A stretch of DNA of 64,000 bases from JAIOQJ01 sp963718635 (GCA_963718635.1 OY970367.1:4960001-5024000); one strand, 5' to 3'. Positions 34,302-43,342 are shown, counted from the stretch's first letter. The notes: generated by a model not told the origin, from the letters alone. Made by a program: numbers and translations.

Positions 34302-34377
34302 TTAGAACACCTCCCGACTCGTGTGGTAGTTTCGAAGTTGTAGGTTTGTGTGTTTCGACAGCATACAATCTTACACG

Positions 34378-34656
34378 TTAACTCAATAAGAAAAGCGGCT
34401 CCTTAAGTTCATCAAGGCTGTCTTCAACATAAATGCATCGAAGACCCTGTATTTCACAGTCCGCAACAGTTCTGGCTTGCGGGAAAACAAACTGGACATC
34501 ACCATACAAGTACACTGAAGGCAGCCGATATTTCCTGGACGTGCCTCCTTCTTTTTCCGCAGGGCCAAGTAGAGCCTGCATATCTTTTCGGGTCATTCCG
34601 AGCTTAATTCTTCCTGTCGCGACAAAATCATTAATCACATCAAGTTTCCTAATCAT
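34378..34656 (-). CDS. Small protein, candidate orphan immunity gene
   Basis: 92 residues from an ATG with GGAGG ten bases before it: INDFVATGRIKLGMTRKDMQ, ALLGPAEKEGGTSRKYRLPS, VYLYGDVQFVFPQA. The frame is also open into the Rhs scrap upstream, but the ribosome site supports the inner start. No toxin tail is attached upstream, so it may be an orphan immunity gene left after rearrangement. No family name assigned. Confidence 0.5.
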   Translation of the reverse strand: MIRKLDVINDFVATGRIKLGMTRKDMQALLGPAEKEGGTSRKYRLPSVYLYGDVQFVFPQARTVADCEIQGLRCIYVEDSLDELKEPLFLLS

Positions 34657-34698
34657 GGTTGTGGTGCCTCCAATTTTTCTAATGCGACACGAAGAAAG

Positions 34699-34812
34699 TG
34701 TGTAGCTGGCCGAACTGATCACCGTGCTCGTCGAGTCCTTCGACACCTCGCTGACCACTTCGCCTTCCGCGTTGTACGCGTAATCGGTCTCGCCGATCAG
34801 ACTCGAACCCGG
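34699..34812 (-). pseudogene. Short Rhs scrap (~115 bases)
   Basis: It encodes SSLIGETDYAYNAEGEVVSE and VSKDSTSTVISSASY, identical in protein to the corresponding part of Rhs-1 and Rhs-2. Both ends are abrupt: the right end joins the high-GC insert, and the left end joins the leader of the small 92-residue gene. Confidence 0.75.
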
Positions 34813-34826
34813 ACAGATCCGGGCCT

Positions 34827-35252
34827 ATGGAGGCGAGGTTCGCCCTGTCGGTCAGGAACGCGGTGCTGAACGTGCTGCGGTCACGAAGACGCCGAGAGCC
34901 GCTGTCCAGGGCGGTCGGTGGCACCGGCGTCGAGGCCGTGCCGGATCGAAGACGTGGTGGCGACGACGAGATCCTGGCCGCGTTCCTCGCGTACCTGAAG
35001 GCCGAGGTCGGCGACGACGCGGTGAAGCTGCTGGTGGTGAAGATGGACGACGACCTGTCCCAGCGGGATCTGGTCCGGCACCCGGAGTTCAAGGACATGG
35101 GCGAATGGCGCATCCGCCGGCTGATGGCCCGGATCAGGGACGCGGCCACCGCCTTCGCACGGCGTCAGGGCGACGACGCGGTCCTGGCCGCTATTAACCG
35201 CCTGACGCGGACGGACGAGTGGGCCGGCGGGCGGGCGTGGCGGGCCGCGTAG
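34827..35252 (+). CDS. High-GC sigma-factor-like fragment
   Basis: 141 residues in sequence visibly richer in G+C than its neighbours, with strong third-position GC bias. It contains VRNAVLNVLRSRRRREPLSR and GEWRIRRLMARIRDAATAFA; the latter resembles a helix-turn-helix of planctomycete ECF-like sigma proteins. The N-terminal region-2 part appears to be missing. It begins right where the Rhs scrap ends. It is probably a foreign or rearranged piece; whether it is expressed cannot be said. Confidence 0.45.
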   Translation: MEARFALSVRNAVLNVLRSRRRREPLSRAVGGTGVEAVPDRRRGGDDEILAAFLAYLKAEVGDDAVKLLVVKMDDDLSQRDLVRHPEFKDMGEWRIRRLMARIRDAATAFARRQGDDAVLAAINRLTRTDEWAGGRAWRAA

Positions 35253-35543
35253 ACGTGGGCGGGAGGAGTCCCACAAGAAGGAAGGGGTCGATGAGGGAAG
35301 AGTACCCGGCCCTGGCAGGAGTCCCGCCAGACCTTTTTGCAACTCGATTTCCGAGATCTTGAAGATGTCGCCCAGGTTCTGCAACACGTCGGACGCGGTG
35401 AACAACGGCGTGCAGGTCAGGGCGGCGGCAGGCTCCCACCACCTTCCCATTCCGTGGCCCTGGCCGCTCCGATGGGCTTGTACGGGAACGAGTTGCCGCT
35501 GGACCCGGCGGGGGTGCAGGGCGGGCGGAATGAGGATGCAAAG
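35253..35543. other. High-GC gap without a convincing gene
   Basis: 290 bases. A minus-strand phrase (LTCTPLFTASDVLQNLGDIF, KISEIELQKGLAGL) looks protein-like, but it has no start, and the same frame continues as an antisense shadow of the sigma-like fragment. Probably gene debris. Confidence 0.35.
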
Positions 35544-36374
35544 TCACCCTAATCCCGTCTGGAGAGTCACTTCGCTCGCCGAGCGAGCGCCGAGCGGGAT
35601 TCGGTTCGGATCGACGGCCACGACGCGGGGTAAACCCGACGAATCGCGTGGGAGATGGGATGAACATAGCCAACGGCGAATGACCGCAACGGTGGGAGGG
35701 TGTAGACGGCGCGAAAGCCCGTCGAGAACTGGGTCGATTCGGCCAGGGTCAAGACCAACCTGCTGGTCGCACCGGGTCTGGAACTCCGGGGAAAGCAGGG
35801 CGAGATCGAGGCAGAACGACGCGAACCGGACGGCATTCACCGTCCAAATGCACCAGCGGGCTGAGTCAGCCCAGCGTGATCGGAGGCCGTGCAGGGCCGC
35901 ACGATACTCGTCTCTCCACTGCGAGAGCAGTGCGTCGGTCGGCCCATCACGCAGCAGCGGGTTGTTCGTCAAGCAGAGATCGACAAACGGTAAGTCCTCC
36001 ACGGGGGTGTTCCCGGCATCTGCCGAAGCACCCCAGAAGAACAACTCACTTTCAAGTTGGAGCCTGCCCAGCAGGGCTTCGGTATCGGGGTTGTGGCTCC
36101 CGCTCGAAACGGCCCATGTCCGGTAGCGGAACCCGAGGTGGAACGAGACGTGATGCACCGAATGCACCACGCGGCGGTCCCAGAAGGATTCCGGGGGGGA
36201 CGAACCGGCGAGATTGTGGAGCAACGAGCAGTACGCCCCGGCCCACCCGTACGGCAATCGCCCGCACTCAAGGAGGGCGTCGTCAGGATGGTCGGGGCCG
36301 AGGACAAGATCGGCAAGTTGGTCAGTAAGCGTAGGCAATCGTATCCCCACGTCAGAAGTATGGTCAATATCCAT
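35544..36374 (-). CDS. Candidate immunity protein for Rhs-2
   Basis: 276 residues. The ATG giving MDIDHTSDVGIRLPTLTDQL overlaps the last 11 bases of the Rhs-2 toxin tail; an ATG 24 bases further up is also possible. It is mainly helical with many Trp and Arg: YGWAGAYCSLLHNLAGSSPP, VEDLPFVDLCLTNNPLLRDG, RWADSARWCIWTVNAVRFAS. No signal peptide. The overlap with a toxin tail is the main reason for the immunity call. No family recognised. Confidence 0.55.
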   Translation of the reverse strand: MDIDHTSDVGIRLPTLTDQLADLVLGPDHPDDALLECGRLPYGWAGAYCSLLHNLAGSSPPESFWDRRVVHSVHHVSFHLGFRYRTWAVSSGSHNPDTEALLGRLQLESELFFWGASADAGNTPVEDLPFVDLCLTNNPLLRDGPTDALLSQWRDEYRAALHGLRSRWADSARWCIWTVNAVRFASFCLDLALLSPEFQTRCDQQVGLDPGRIDPVLDGLSRRLHPPTVAVIRRWLCSSHLPRDSSGLPRVVAVDPNRIPLGARSASEVTLQTGLG

Positions 36375-37860
36375 CGACCGGGTTCGCTCCCGTGCCACGG
36401 ATCATATCATCAAGACGCCCACGCGGGATCTTGAGGTCGCCCGGAGGGAAGGTGCCGCTGTTGTGGATGAAGGTCGCCTTGCCATCCTGACCGATGCTCA
36501 CCCAACCCCCAACATAACGGTTGTCGGCCAGGGGCAAGCCATGCTCTTCGAGTACGCCCGCGTGACGGCCCCCCGAAGACCAAGAGTGGTAGATCTTACC
36601 CGTTTGGGTGTCGAACACAGCGATGCGTCGTTCACCGACCGCGATGGGTGCGCCCTTCGGAGCAACGATCCGGCCAAAGCCTACTGTCTGCTCAAGCCGA
36701 AGTTGTGCGTTCAACTTAGCGAGGTTGGCCGCATTGTGGGCTGCGGGGCCACCCGTGGCTGGGGCATTTGCCCCAAGCTGCCCGTCGAGCAACTTCTGCT
36801 CCTGGCGGAGAACCTGTCTTTCTGTCTCCGTGAGACTCTTCCCCGTTGCTGGGCTAACACCGTCAGCCAGTGATTTCTTTACTTCTTCCAGTCGCTGTGC
36901 AATTTCGCCGGCCGTTTCTGAATTGTGTACGAGAATTCCGATAGGACTGACCGAATAGTACGGCAGGCCCAACACCGAAAGATTATAGACGGGCAAGCAG
37001 TCCTCGCGCGAGCGAATTTCTTGGATACGCCTACTTGCTTCTCGGCTATGAAGGTGGTCGCCGACGCGCAAGTATTGCGAATGAACCCATCTGCCCGGCA
37101 GCGCCAGCCCGCTGTCTTCGTATGCGTCTCGGTGTTTTAGCTGCGGCCGTTCGGTGAGAGCATCTCCCTCACTTACCCAAATCGGGTGATCTGCGGTCAC
37201 CTCAAACTTCGTGCCGCTTTCCATCACAATGGTTAGGAATTGGCCATCGTACTCCGCTGAATGACAAACTGCCACACGGCAGCCAACCCAATTGCCCGTC
37301 GCGAAATCAAGCGACCAAACCGTGTCTCCTGAACCAATCGCTTCAATGGGGCGCAGTCCAACCTGCGTTGGAACCAGAGTTCCGGCAGGGAAACAGTTAG
37401 TCGGGTTTGGTAAACCTTGTTTCTCAGTCCTACTCAGCGATTTAGGGGAACCGGACTGGTTTGGCGCTTCACCTTTGCTCGGAAAAGGTTCGCTCTTAGG
37501 GGCCGCCGTGCCACTCGAAGGCTTCACTTTCGCCGCAGCCGCTTCGGCTTCGTTGGTTGCTACTTTCGCGGCGTTGACGTCCGCAGAAGTAAGCTTTCCT
37601 AGCCCCTGCAAGGCCTCAAACGCTTTCATCGACGCGGCTGTCTCGGCCGCCGTAAGCCCGACTTTCAAAAAGAATGTTCGGGATTTTTCCGGATCTTTGA
37701 GCTGTTCGTAAAGCTCGGTGAGTTTGTCCTCACCCATGTTCGCTACATTTTGAACGAAACCTTCCGGATCCTTCGCATAGGCTTCCGCGAGGGCGAGCGT
37801 AGTTTCCTTCAGCGCGGGAGAGCGCATTTGAGGCTGCGGCTCCAGCGTTGCGGATGCCAT
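36364..37860 (-). CDS. Rhs-2, C-terminal part: HINT domain and toxin tail
   Basis: After a frame break near 37,820 this part reads ALKETTLALAEAYAKDPEGF and a low-complexity linker. A pretoxin HINT (intein-like) domain follows: NCFPAGTLVPTQVGLRPIEA, FEVTADHPIWVSEGD, and the closing YYSVSPIGILVHN, with the nucleophile Cys, the TxxHP motif and the terminal HN. HINT domains cut themselves to release the toxin. The tail after it (~190 residues: LRLEQTVGFGRIVAPKGAPI, YHSWSSGGRHAGVLEEHGLP, PPGDLKIPRGRLDDMI) matches no toxin class I recognise. Confidence 0.75.
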   Translation of the reverse strand: MASATLEPQPQMRSPALKETTLALAEAYAKDPEGFVQNVANMGEDKLTELYEQLKDPEKSRTFFLKVGLTAAETAASMKAFEALQGLGKLTSADVNAAKVATNEAEAAAAKVKPSSGTAAPKSEPFPSKGEAPNQSGSPKSLSRTEKQGLPNPTNCFPAGTLVPTQVGLRPIEAIGSGDTVWSLDFATGNWVGCRVAVCHSAEYDGQFLTIVMESGTKFEVTADHPIWVSEGDALTERPQLKHRDAYEDSGLALPGRWVHSQYLRVGDHLHSREASRRIQEIRSREDCLPVYNLSVLGLPYYSVSPIGILVHNSETAGEIAQRLEEVKKSLADGVSPATGKSLTETERQVLRQEQKLLDGQLGANAPATGGPAAHNAANLAKLNAQLRLEQTVGFGRIVAPKGAPIAVGERRIAVFDTQTGKIYHSWSSGGRHAGVLEEHGLPLADNRYVGGWVSIGQDGKATFIHNSGTFPPGDLKIPRGRLDDMIRGTGANPVDGY

Positions 37861-38695
37861 CGACAGCGTCTAAAGCTGCCTGTCGCGGATCGTCGACGAC
37901 CTTGCCTGCGAATTCCGCCGCTTTCTCGGCTGTATGGGCGATTTGTTTCGCTCGTTCCACTGTCATCGAGCCCAACTCATCAAGACCTTTCCCCGTCTCC
38001 TCCGCGACGATGTCGAAGGTGCTCTTAGGCGCCGGTGACGTGTCGGGCGGGCGCCACTCTTTCATGCTCAGATTCCACCACTGACCATCCGAATACTTTT
38101 TGGCTTTCGGGTCGTCTGAATTAGCCTTCTCCCAAAATATGGCACGATTGTAGGTGTAGCCTGTATCGAGTGCCTTCAGGCTGTCTTGTGTCCAGGAGTC
38201 GCCAGCGTATAAGGGAATTGCCGCGCGAATCTTGCGACTATCTTCATTGCCTACCGGCATAACGAATTGATAGTAATCGTTCCCAACCGGAACGGCTCTA
38301 AGGCTTACGGCCTCACCCTTATACGGCGCGAAATGCTCATCATAGACTCCCTTTTGTTTCGCTATCCAATTGATATAGTCCTGAGCGGCCGCGCGACCTT
38401 CGGCGTAAAGAAGGTCCCCACTCGGGTCCGTCCCATTCTGAAACCCATTCCCTGCGTAGCGGTAAAGGTCCATGTCGCCGGCGGCGAAGCCCATGCGGTC
38501 AGGCGTCATGAAGCGGCCGAGGCTCAAGATCAGCACGCGGTCGCGGTCGTTGTAGAGGCCGGCCGCTGCTTCCAATTCCCGGCCGGTGTACTTGTAGCGG
38601 TCGCTCACCGAAGAGTTAGTTTCACTGATGACGTTGCCGAAGCCATCGTAGGCGATGGTGTCGCTGAGCGCACCGACGAACTGACGAGGCCGAGC
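37812..38695 (-). CDS. Rhs-2, core region
   Basis: The Rhs core: VGALSDTIAYDGFGNVISET, DRYKYTGRELEAAAGLYNDR, GRFMTPDRMGFAAGDMDLYR and NGTDPSGDL. Where Rhs cores usually read YYDP, this reads VLIL. About 190 residues of linker follow up to the HINT part. It is joined to the upstream repeat part by a one-base frame break that Rhs-3 shares at the same place. Confidence 0.7.
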
Positions 38696-40053
38696 ACGGT
38701 GCCCTGGCGATCGGTGAGGTACCATGCCACCGCCGTGGCGCCGATGCCGCCCGCCGGCGGCGTCACCCGCGCCACCAAGCTATCTACCGAGTTGCCAAAG
38801 ACCCGACGCGTCGTCAACGCGTTCGTTGCATCCAAGTCCGCCCAGGCGTCCCAGTTCTCCTGACCCACGAAACTGGCCGGGTTGCCTGATGCATCGAGGT
38901 TCGTCTTCCAGCCATCGAACGCATAGTTCGCCACGGCAACCACGCTCAGGCTGCCGTCATACTCCGTTCGGCTCAGCCGGTTGCCGTAGACATCGTAGGT
39001 GTAGTCGATGCGCAGGTTCAGACTGCCGCTCAGATACTGCTCGACCCGAGTCAGGTGGCTGGCGTTGTCGTAGGCATAATTCCAATACTCGCCGCTCTTC
39101 GACTTGCCGGTCATCTGTCCGGCGGCATCGTAGCTGTAAGTCCACGTGCCATCGCTGGTGATCTGGTTGCCCGTGCCCACCACGTAACCGGTCTTGTTGC
39201 GGTCGCCGTTGGCGTCGTAGCTCTGCGTCGTCGTGCCGTCGCCGGTCAACTGCTGCGTGCTGTCGTAGCTAAAGGTCTGCGTCGTGCCGTTCACGGTGGC
39301 GCTCGTCACCAACTCGTCGGCGTCGTAACTGTAACTGGCCGAACTGATCACCGTGCTCGTCGAGTCCTTCGACACCTCGCTGACCACTTCGCCTTCCGCG
39401 TTGTACGCGTAATCCGTCTCGCCGATCAAGCTCGACCCCGCCAGGTCGCTATAGCGCTTGATCGTGGCCACCTGGTTGTCGGCCGTGTAGGTGTAATCGA
39501 CCCGCAACGTCCCCCTGTCGCCCGTCTGCTCCCGCGTCAGCAAATCGTTCTCGGCATCGTACGTCGAGGTCTGCGCCCCGCCCAGCGAATCCTGCACACC
39601 CGTGCGATTCCCGTCTGCATCGTGAGTGAACGTCAAGCTCAACCCGAACGGCTCCTGCACCGTCAGCACCCGATTCTCGTCATCGTAGGTGTAGGTGTAG
39701 GCCCCGTTGAAATTCGCCGCCGACAATTGATTGCCGTCGTTGTCGTACGTGAGCGTATTCACGTCCGTCACGCCGCTCGACGCACTGATCCACGTCTCGC
39801 CCGTCTCCTCGCCCTCGGCATTGTAACTATACGTCGTGGTGCGTCCCAACGCATCGACCTGCGAGGTCATCTCCCCGTCCGCATCGTAGGCAAAGGTGGC
39901 CGTGCCCCCGGCCGGGTCCTGCTCCCCGATCTTCTCGCCCTCGGCGTTGTAGCTGAAAGTCGTCCGGTTGCCGTCCGGATCGGTCACCGTCTTCACTTCG
40001 CCGTCGGCATCGTAGGCCGTGGTCGTCGTCCCCGTGGCCGTCTGCACCGTCAT
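38690..40053 (-). CDS. Rhs-2, YD-repeat region
   Basis: About 450 residues of YD repeats and the start of the core (YNAEGEETGETWISASSGVT, YDAAGQMTGKSKSGEYWNYA, AWYLTDRQGTVLGLVSS). The N-terminal encapsulation and signal region is missing: homology with Rhs-1 ends abruptly at about 40,056, where family D repeat sequence begins. With the two following parts it makes a ~1,200-residue truncated Rhs. Confidence 0.8.
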
Positions 40054-40054
40054 C

Positions 40055-40215
40055 CGGGATAAAGAAAAAGGTATATCGCAGATTTGCCCAGAATCATGCC
40101 AAAAAAATCCACCCAGTCGCTTTTCTTTGTAAAGTGCCTTTCTTTTGTCCTAGGGAACAGAAAAGGGCACATCGTAGATCGCCCGGAATTAAGCCAAAAC
40201 TACGCCCTTGCTTTC
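40055..40215. repeat. Two degenerate family D elements
   Basis: AAAGAAAAAGGTATATCGCA followed by GATTTGCCCAGAAT (40061-40094), and ACAGAAAAGGGCACATCGTA followed by GATCGCCCGGAAT (40157-40189). Both parallel the left arm plus spacer of the perfect element at 32,164. They mark the point where Rhs-2 loses its N-terminus. Confidence 0.6.
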
Positions 40216-40308
40216 TTTTCGTGCCCCTGTCTTCGCTAAAACTGCACAACATCCTAGGCCATCACCAGCCACTTAAATCTTTCCAAATCAACCGAACGCA
40301 GAAGCATT

Positions 40309-40977
40309 TTAAATGAAGGTGGTCAACGCTTTATTTTCATCTCGCGTAGTCATCCAAGCGGAATAAATATCAAATGGCACGAAACAATTATACGTAATAT
40401 GAACTGAAATTGACGATTCAGTCCAAAACTGAGTAAGCTCACTACGAAAATGCAACTCTCCACCAACTAGTGCTAAAGGAAATAGAATCTTGTCCTCAAT
40501 GCCCAATGTGTGGATTAGTGTAGTTAGAGGATAAGTTCCTTTTTTTCGTAGACAATCCTGAATTTCTACAACAGCTGGCGTGAAATTGCAAAGAGCGAGA
40601 TTAAATTCCCCCTCTAAAGGAATCGACCAGCCTTGCTTACCTTCAGGCACAACTGTGCGGGCATCTCGATCCCCGAACGTCCAGCGAACACCGTCTGCGC
40701 GCATAATCATTACGTCACGATTGTTTCGATTGAATTGAACAGTCAATTCGGGATCAAATATTCGCGTCATAACTGCGGAGCTCGCCTGCCGACGCCGCAA
40801 CCGGTATCCACCCCACTTTGAACCCCACGGCGATAAAGAAAGGCATTTTGAATGACATGGCCCCCAGGCTTCAGCAGAAAGTGCTTCATCGGTGGAGTCT
40901 ATAATAGCAGTATCAAGCACATCACTCTCGCCTCGCAAACCGACGACCGCTTTGCCACACAGAAAGCACTGTTCCAT
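40309..40977 (-). CDS. Candidate immunity protein for Rhs-3
   Basis: 222 residues from the ATG giving MEQCFLCGKAVVGLRGESDV, which has GGAG seven bases upstream; another ATG abuts the Rhs-3 stop. It starts with a CFLCG knuckle paired with a later CHSKC (a possible zinc site). Then come FDPELTVQFNRNNRDVMIMR, GKQGWSIPLEGEFNLALCNF and a beta-rich end. Its position immediately after a toxin-like tail suggests an immunity role. No family recognised. Confidence 0.55.
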   Translation of the reverse strand: MEQCFLCGKAVVGLRGESDVLDTAIIDSTDEALSAEAWGPCHSKCLSLSPWGSKWGGYRLRRRQASSAVMTRIFDPELTVQFNRNNRDVMIMRADGVRWTFGDRDARTVVPEGKQGWSIPLEGEFNLALCNFTPAVVEIQDCLRKKGTYPLTTLIHTLGIEDKILFPLALVGGELHFRSELTQFWTESSISVHITYNCFVPFDIYSAWMTTRDENKALTTFI

Positions 40978-41013
40978 AAAGTTCTCCAGTTGAGTCAAGC
41001 ACACATCTTGCAT

Positions 41014-41922
41014 TTATTGGTTTGAGCCAACAACTATTTTGCCCGAAGCGTCAAGAATGTTGCCAGGGTCTGGCAGGCCAATTTTGTCATCGTTAAAGAA
41101 GGTCACCCGGCCATTCCAGTCTACAACCGCCTCAACACGTTTGTCTTTTGCCATAGTCTTGCCCCTGAAATCTTTCTGAAAATGGCTTGCTTCTGGCTCA
41201 ACCTGGGTGGGATGAGTGTGAATTAGAGTACGATCGCCCTCTCTAAATAGATGAGATTTGATATTATCGTGTTCACCGATAAGCAATCTTAGCCGACCAT
41301 CAGCACCTTGCACAACCGCTAGCTCTCTGTCTAGATAAATTGATGCCTCTTGCAAAGTTGAAATAGGAATTCCGCCCTTCGGCAAATTCATGGATTGAGA
41401 ACCATCTGCGTGCTCTACAATCGCTCGCGCTCGGCGAGTAAGCTGGTCAAACCGCATCTCAGGTAGAAACTGCTCGGCGTGGGCGTCGAATGGCTTGCTT
41501 GTTGCGTTGAAGCCGCGCTCAGCTTGCACTAATTGTTCGACTCTCCCTGGTACAGATAATCCGGCAGACTCTGGGAGCACTTCGCCCTTGAGACTGGTAG
41601 TGGCGGTGGACGCTCTCATTTCTCCCTGCGCCAGCGCTAATTCTTCAAGGCTGACGGCCGCTTCTGACACCGAGGAGCCACCCTTGGCTTCCGCCAAAGA
41701 AAAAATATACGCCTCCCCTTTGATCGCACCATTGGCCCACGTTACAGCTGCGGCCGCAGTTGGCAGAGCCACACCAACCAGAGCATTTCCAATATCACCC
41801 CCTCTTCTGGCGTCTTCCTCGTTAGCTCCAACTTGCTTCAGTCCGAAAGTAATGCCTTGGGCCGTGAAGGGACGTTCATGTCGAACAAAAGCTGCAATGT
41901 TATCGCTCCCATGCGCGACCAT
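41014..41922 (-). CDS. Rhs-3, toxin tail part
   Basis: C-terminal segment after a frame break near 41,890. A linker (GLKQVGANEEDARRGGDIGN) leads to a conserved-looking end domain: STLQEASIYLDRELAVVQGA, RLRLLIGEHDNIKSHLFREG, TLIHTHPTQVEPEASHFQKD, RVEAVVDWNGRVTFFND. An upstream Glu, the HTHP motif and a following Ser and Asp are suggestive of a JAB/MPN metallopeptidase (H-x-H-P ... S-x-x-D), although the Ser-Asp spacing is longer than standard. JAB toxins are known at Rhs C-termini. Tentative. Confidence 0.55.
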   Translation of the reverse strand: MVAHGSDNIAAFVRHERPFTAQGITFGLKQVGANEEDARRGGDIGNALVGVALPTAAAAVTWANGAIKGEAYIFSLAEAKGGSSVSEAAVSLEELALAQGEMRASTATTSLKGEVLPESAGLSVPGRVEQLVQAERGFNATSKPFDAHAEQFLPEMRFDQLTRRARAIVEHADGSQSMNLPKGGIPISTLQEASIYLDRELAVVQGADGRLRLLIGEHDNIKSHLFREGDRTLIHTHPTQVEPEASHFQKDFRGKTMAKDKRVEAVVDWNGRVTFFNDDKIGLPDPGNILDASGKIVVGSNQ

Positions 41923-42585
41923 TGCAGCGCTAGCGCCTTAGTGACGAACGGTTCGGGTGAAAGAACGAGAATTCCACCGGCGACAACCTCCGCGTAATAT
42001 CCCATCAATTCAGCGGCAATTATAAGCTGTCTAAATGATTCTTTCTGTTCCGGGGGCATTTTTTTAACGAAGTTTTCGATTGCCGCAGTCGTTCGCTCTG
42101 GCCAGGTGCCATAGATTGCTTTCGGGCGCTGACCGTTCAGTTCGCCGATTCCCAACTTCGCGGCGTTAGGCCCATAAAATGTTCGATCAAGCTGATAGAT
42201 TTGGGATAATTGGAAAGTATCCAAATTGTCGTAATGTGAAAAATCGCTGATGGAATAGCTTGAGGCATCGCTCGTTATAATTTTGCTCTTTCCTGCGGCG
42301 TCGTGATTCAATAGGGCGGCATACATGACCTCACTGAACCCACCACTTGTCAACGCGGCAGCTTTCTGTCCTAATTCTGCTTGTGCTTGTGACTTCGGGG
42401 CTAACTGCACGTAGTACAGATCATTTGCCTTCCCCTGATCGCGCAAGGGACCGTTCAATAACAGGGTTGCACGCGAGACGATGCCCGCATCTGAAAGCCG
42501 GTTTTGAATATAGTCAACGTTTTCATACCCTCGAACGAACAGCTCATCCCCACTCGGATCAGTCCCATTCTGAAATCCATTCCCC
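41838..42585 (-). CDS. Rhs-3, linker region
   Basis: It continues from the core after one extra base near 42,585: FQNGTDPSGDELFVRGYENV, then AELGQKAAALTSGGFSEVMY, YSISDFSHYDNLDTFQLSQI and ERTTAAIENFVKKMPPEQKE. It is a helical pre-toxin region between core and toxin tail, with two hydrophobic stretches (MGYYAEVVAGGILVLSPEPF). It leaves frame near 41,890. The part from DELF onward shares no obvious similarity with the linker of Rhs-2, so the two copies differ right after the core. Confidence 0.55.
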
Positions 42586-43197
42586 CGCGTAGCGGTAGAG
42601 GTCCATGTCGCCGGCGGCGAAACCCATGCGGTCGGGAGTCATGAAATGGCCGAGGCTCAAGATCAGCACGCGGTCGCGGTCGTTGTAGAGGCCGGCCGCT
42701 GCTTCGAGTTCTCGGCCGGTGTACTTGTAGCGATCGCTAAACGAAGAGTTGGTTTCGCTGACGACGTTGCCGAAGCCATCGTAGGCGATGGTGTCGCTGA
42801 GCGCGCCGACGAACTGACGAGGCCGAGCACGGTGCCCTGGCGATCGGTGAGGTACCACGCCACCGCCGTGGCGCCGATGCCGCCCGCCGGCGGACGTCAC
42901 CCGCGCCACCAAACTATCCACCGAGTTGCCAAAGACCCGACGCGTCGTCAACGCGTTCGTTGCATCCAGATCCGCCCACGCATCCCAGTTCTCTTGACCC
43001 ACGAAACTAGCTGCATTCCCGGATGCATCGAGGTTCGTCTTCCAGCCATCGAACGCGTAGTTCGCCACGGCAACCACGGACAAGCTGCCGTCATACTCCG
43101 TTCGGCTCAGCCGGTTGCCGTAGACATCGTAGGTGTAGTCGATCCGTAGATTGCGGCTGCCGCCCACGAACTGCTCGACCCGCGTCAGGTGGCTGGC
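42585..43197 (-). pseudogene. Rhs-3, core region, N-terminally truncated
   Basis: It begins abruptly at DASHLTRVEQF (about 43,197), with non-Rhs sequence upstream, and runs through DYTYDVYGNRLSRTEYDGSL, DRYKYTGRELEAAAGLYNDR and FMTPDRMGFAAGDMDLYRYA. There is an extra base near 42,893 relative to Rhs-2 and the same one-base break before VGALSDT that Rhs-2 has. Near-identity to Rhs-2 stops at the end of the core. Confidence 0.75.
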
Positions 43198-43342
43198 GTC
43201 TGCGCAGCGCGAAAAAACATTTCCGAGTTTGAGCGCGCCTAAGCTGGTATGTCGGGAATTTTGGAATGCGGAATTCGGAACGCGGAATGAAAACAAAGAA
43301 ACTAAGACACGACAAAAAGATGCCGACAAAAAGATTACCTCG

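Noticed and set aside
35194..35673. 159-residue minus-strand frame in the high-GC insert
   Set aside because: Low-complexity Arg/Pro/Ser translation, antisense to the sigma-like fragment and the gap.
38680..38710. Programmed -1 frameshift in the Rhs core
   Set aside because: No slippery heptamer or obvious stimulatory structure at the junction; recorded instead as a shared break.
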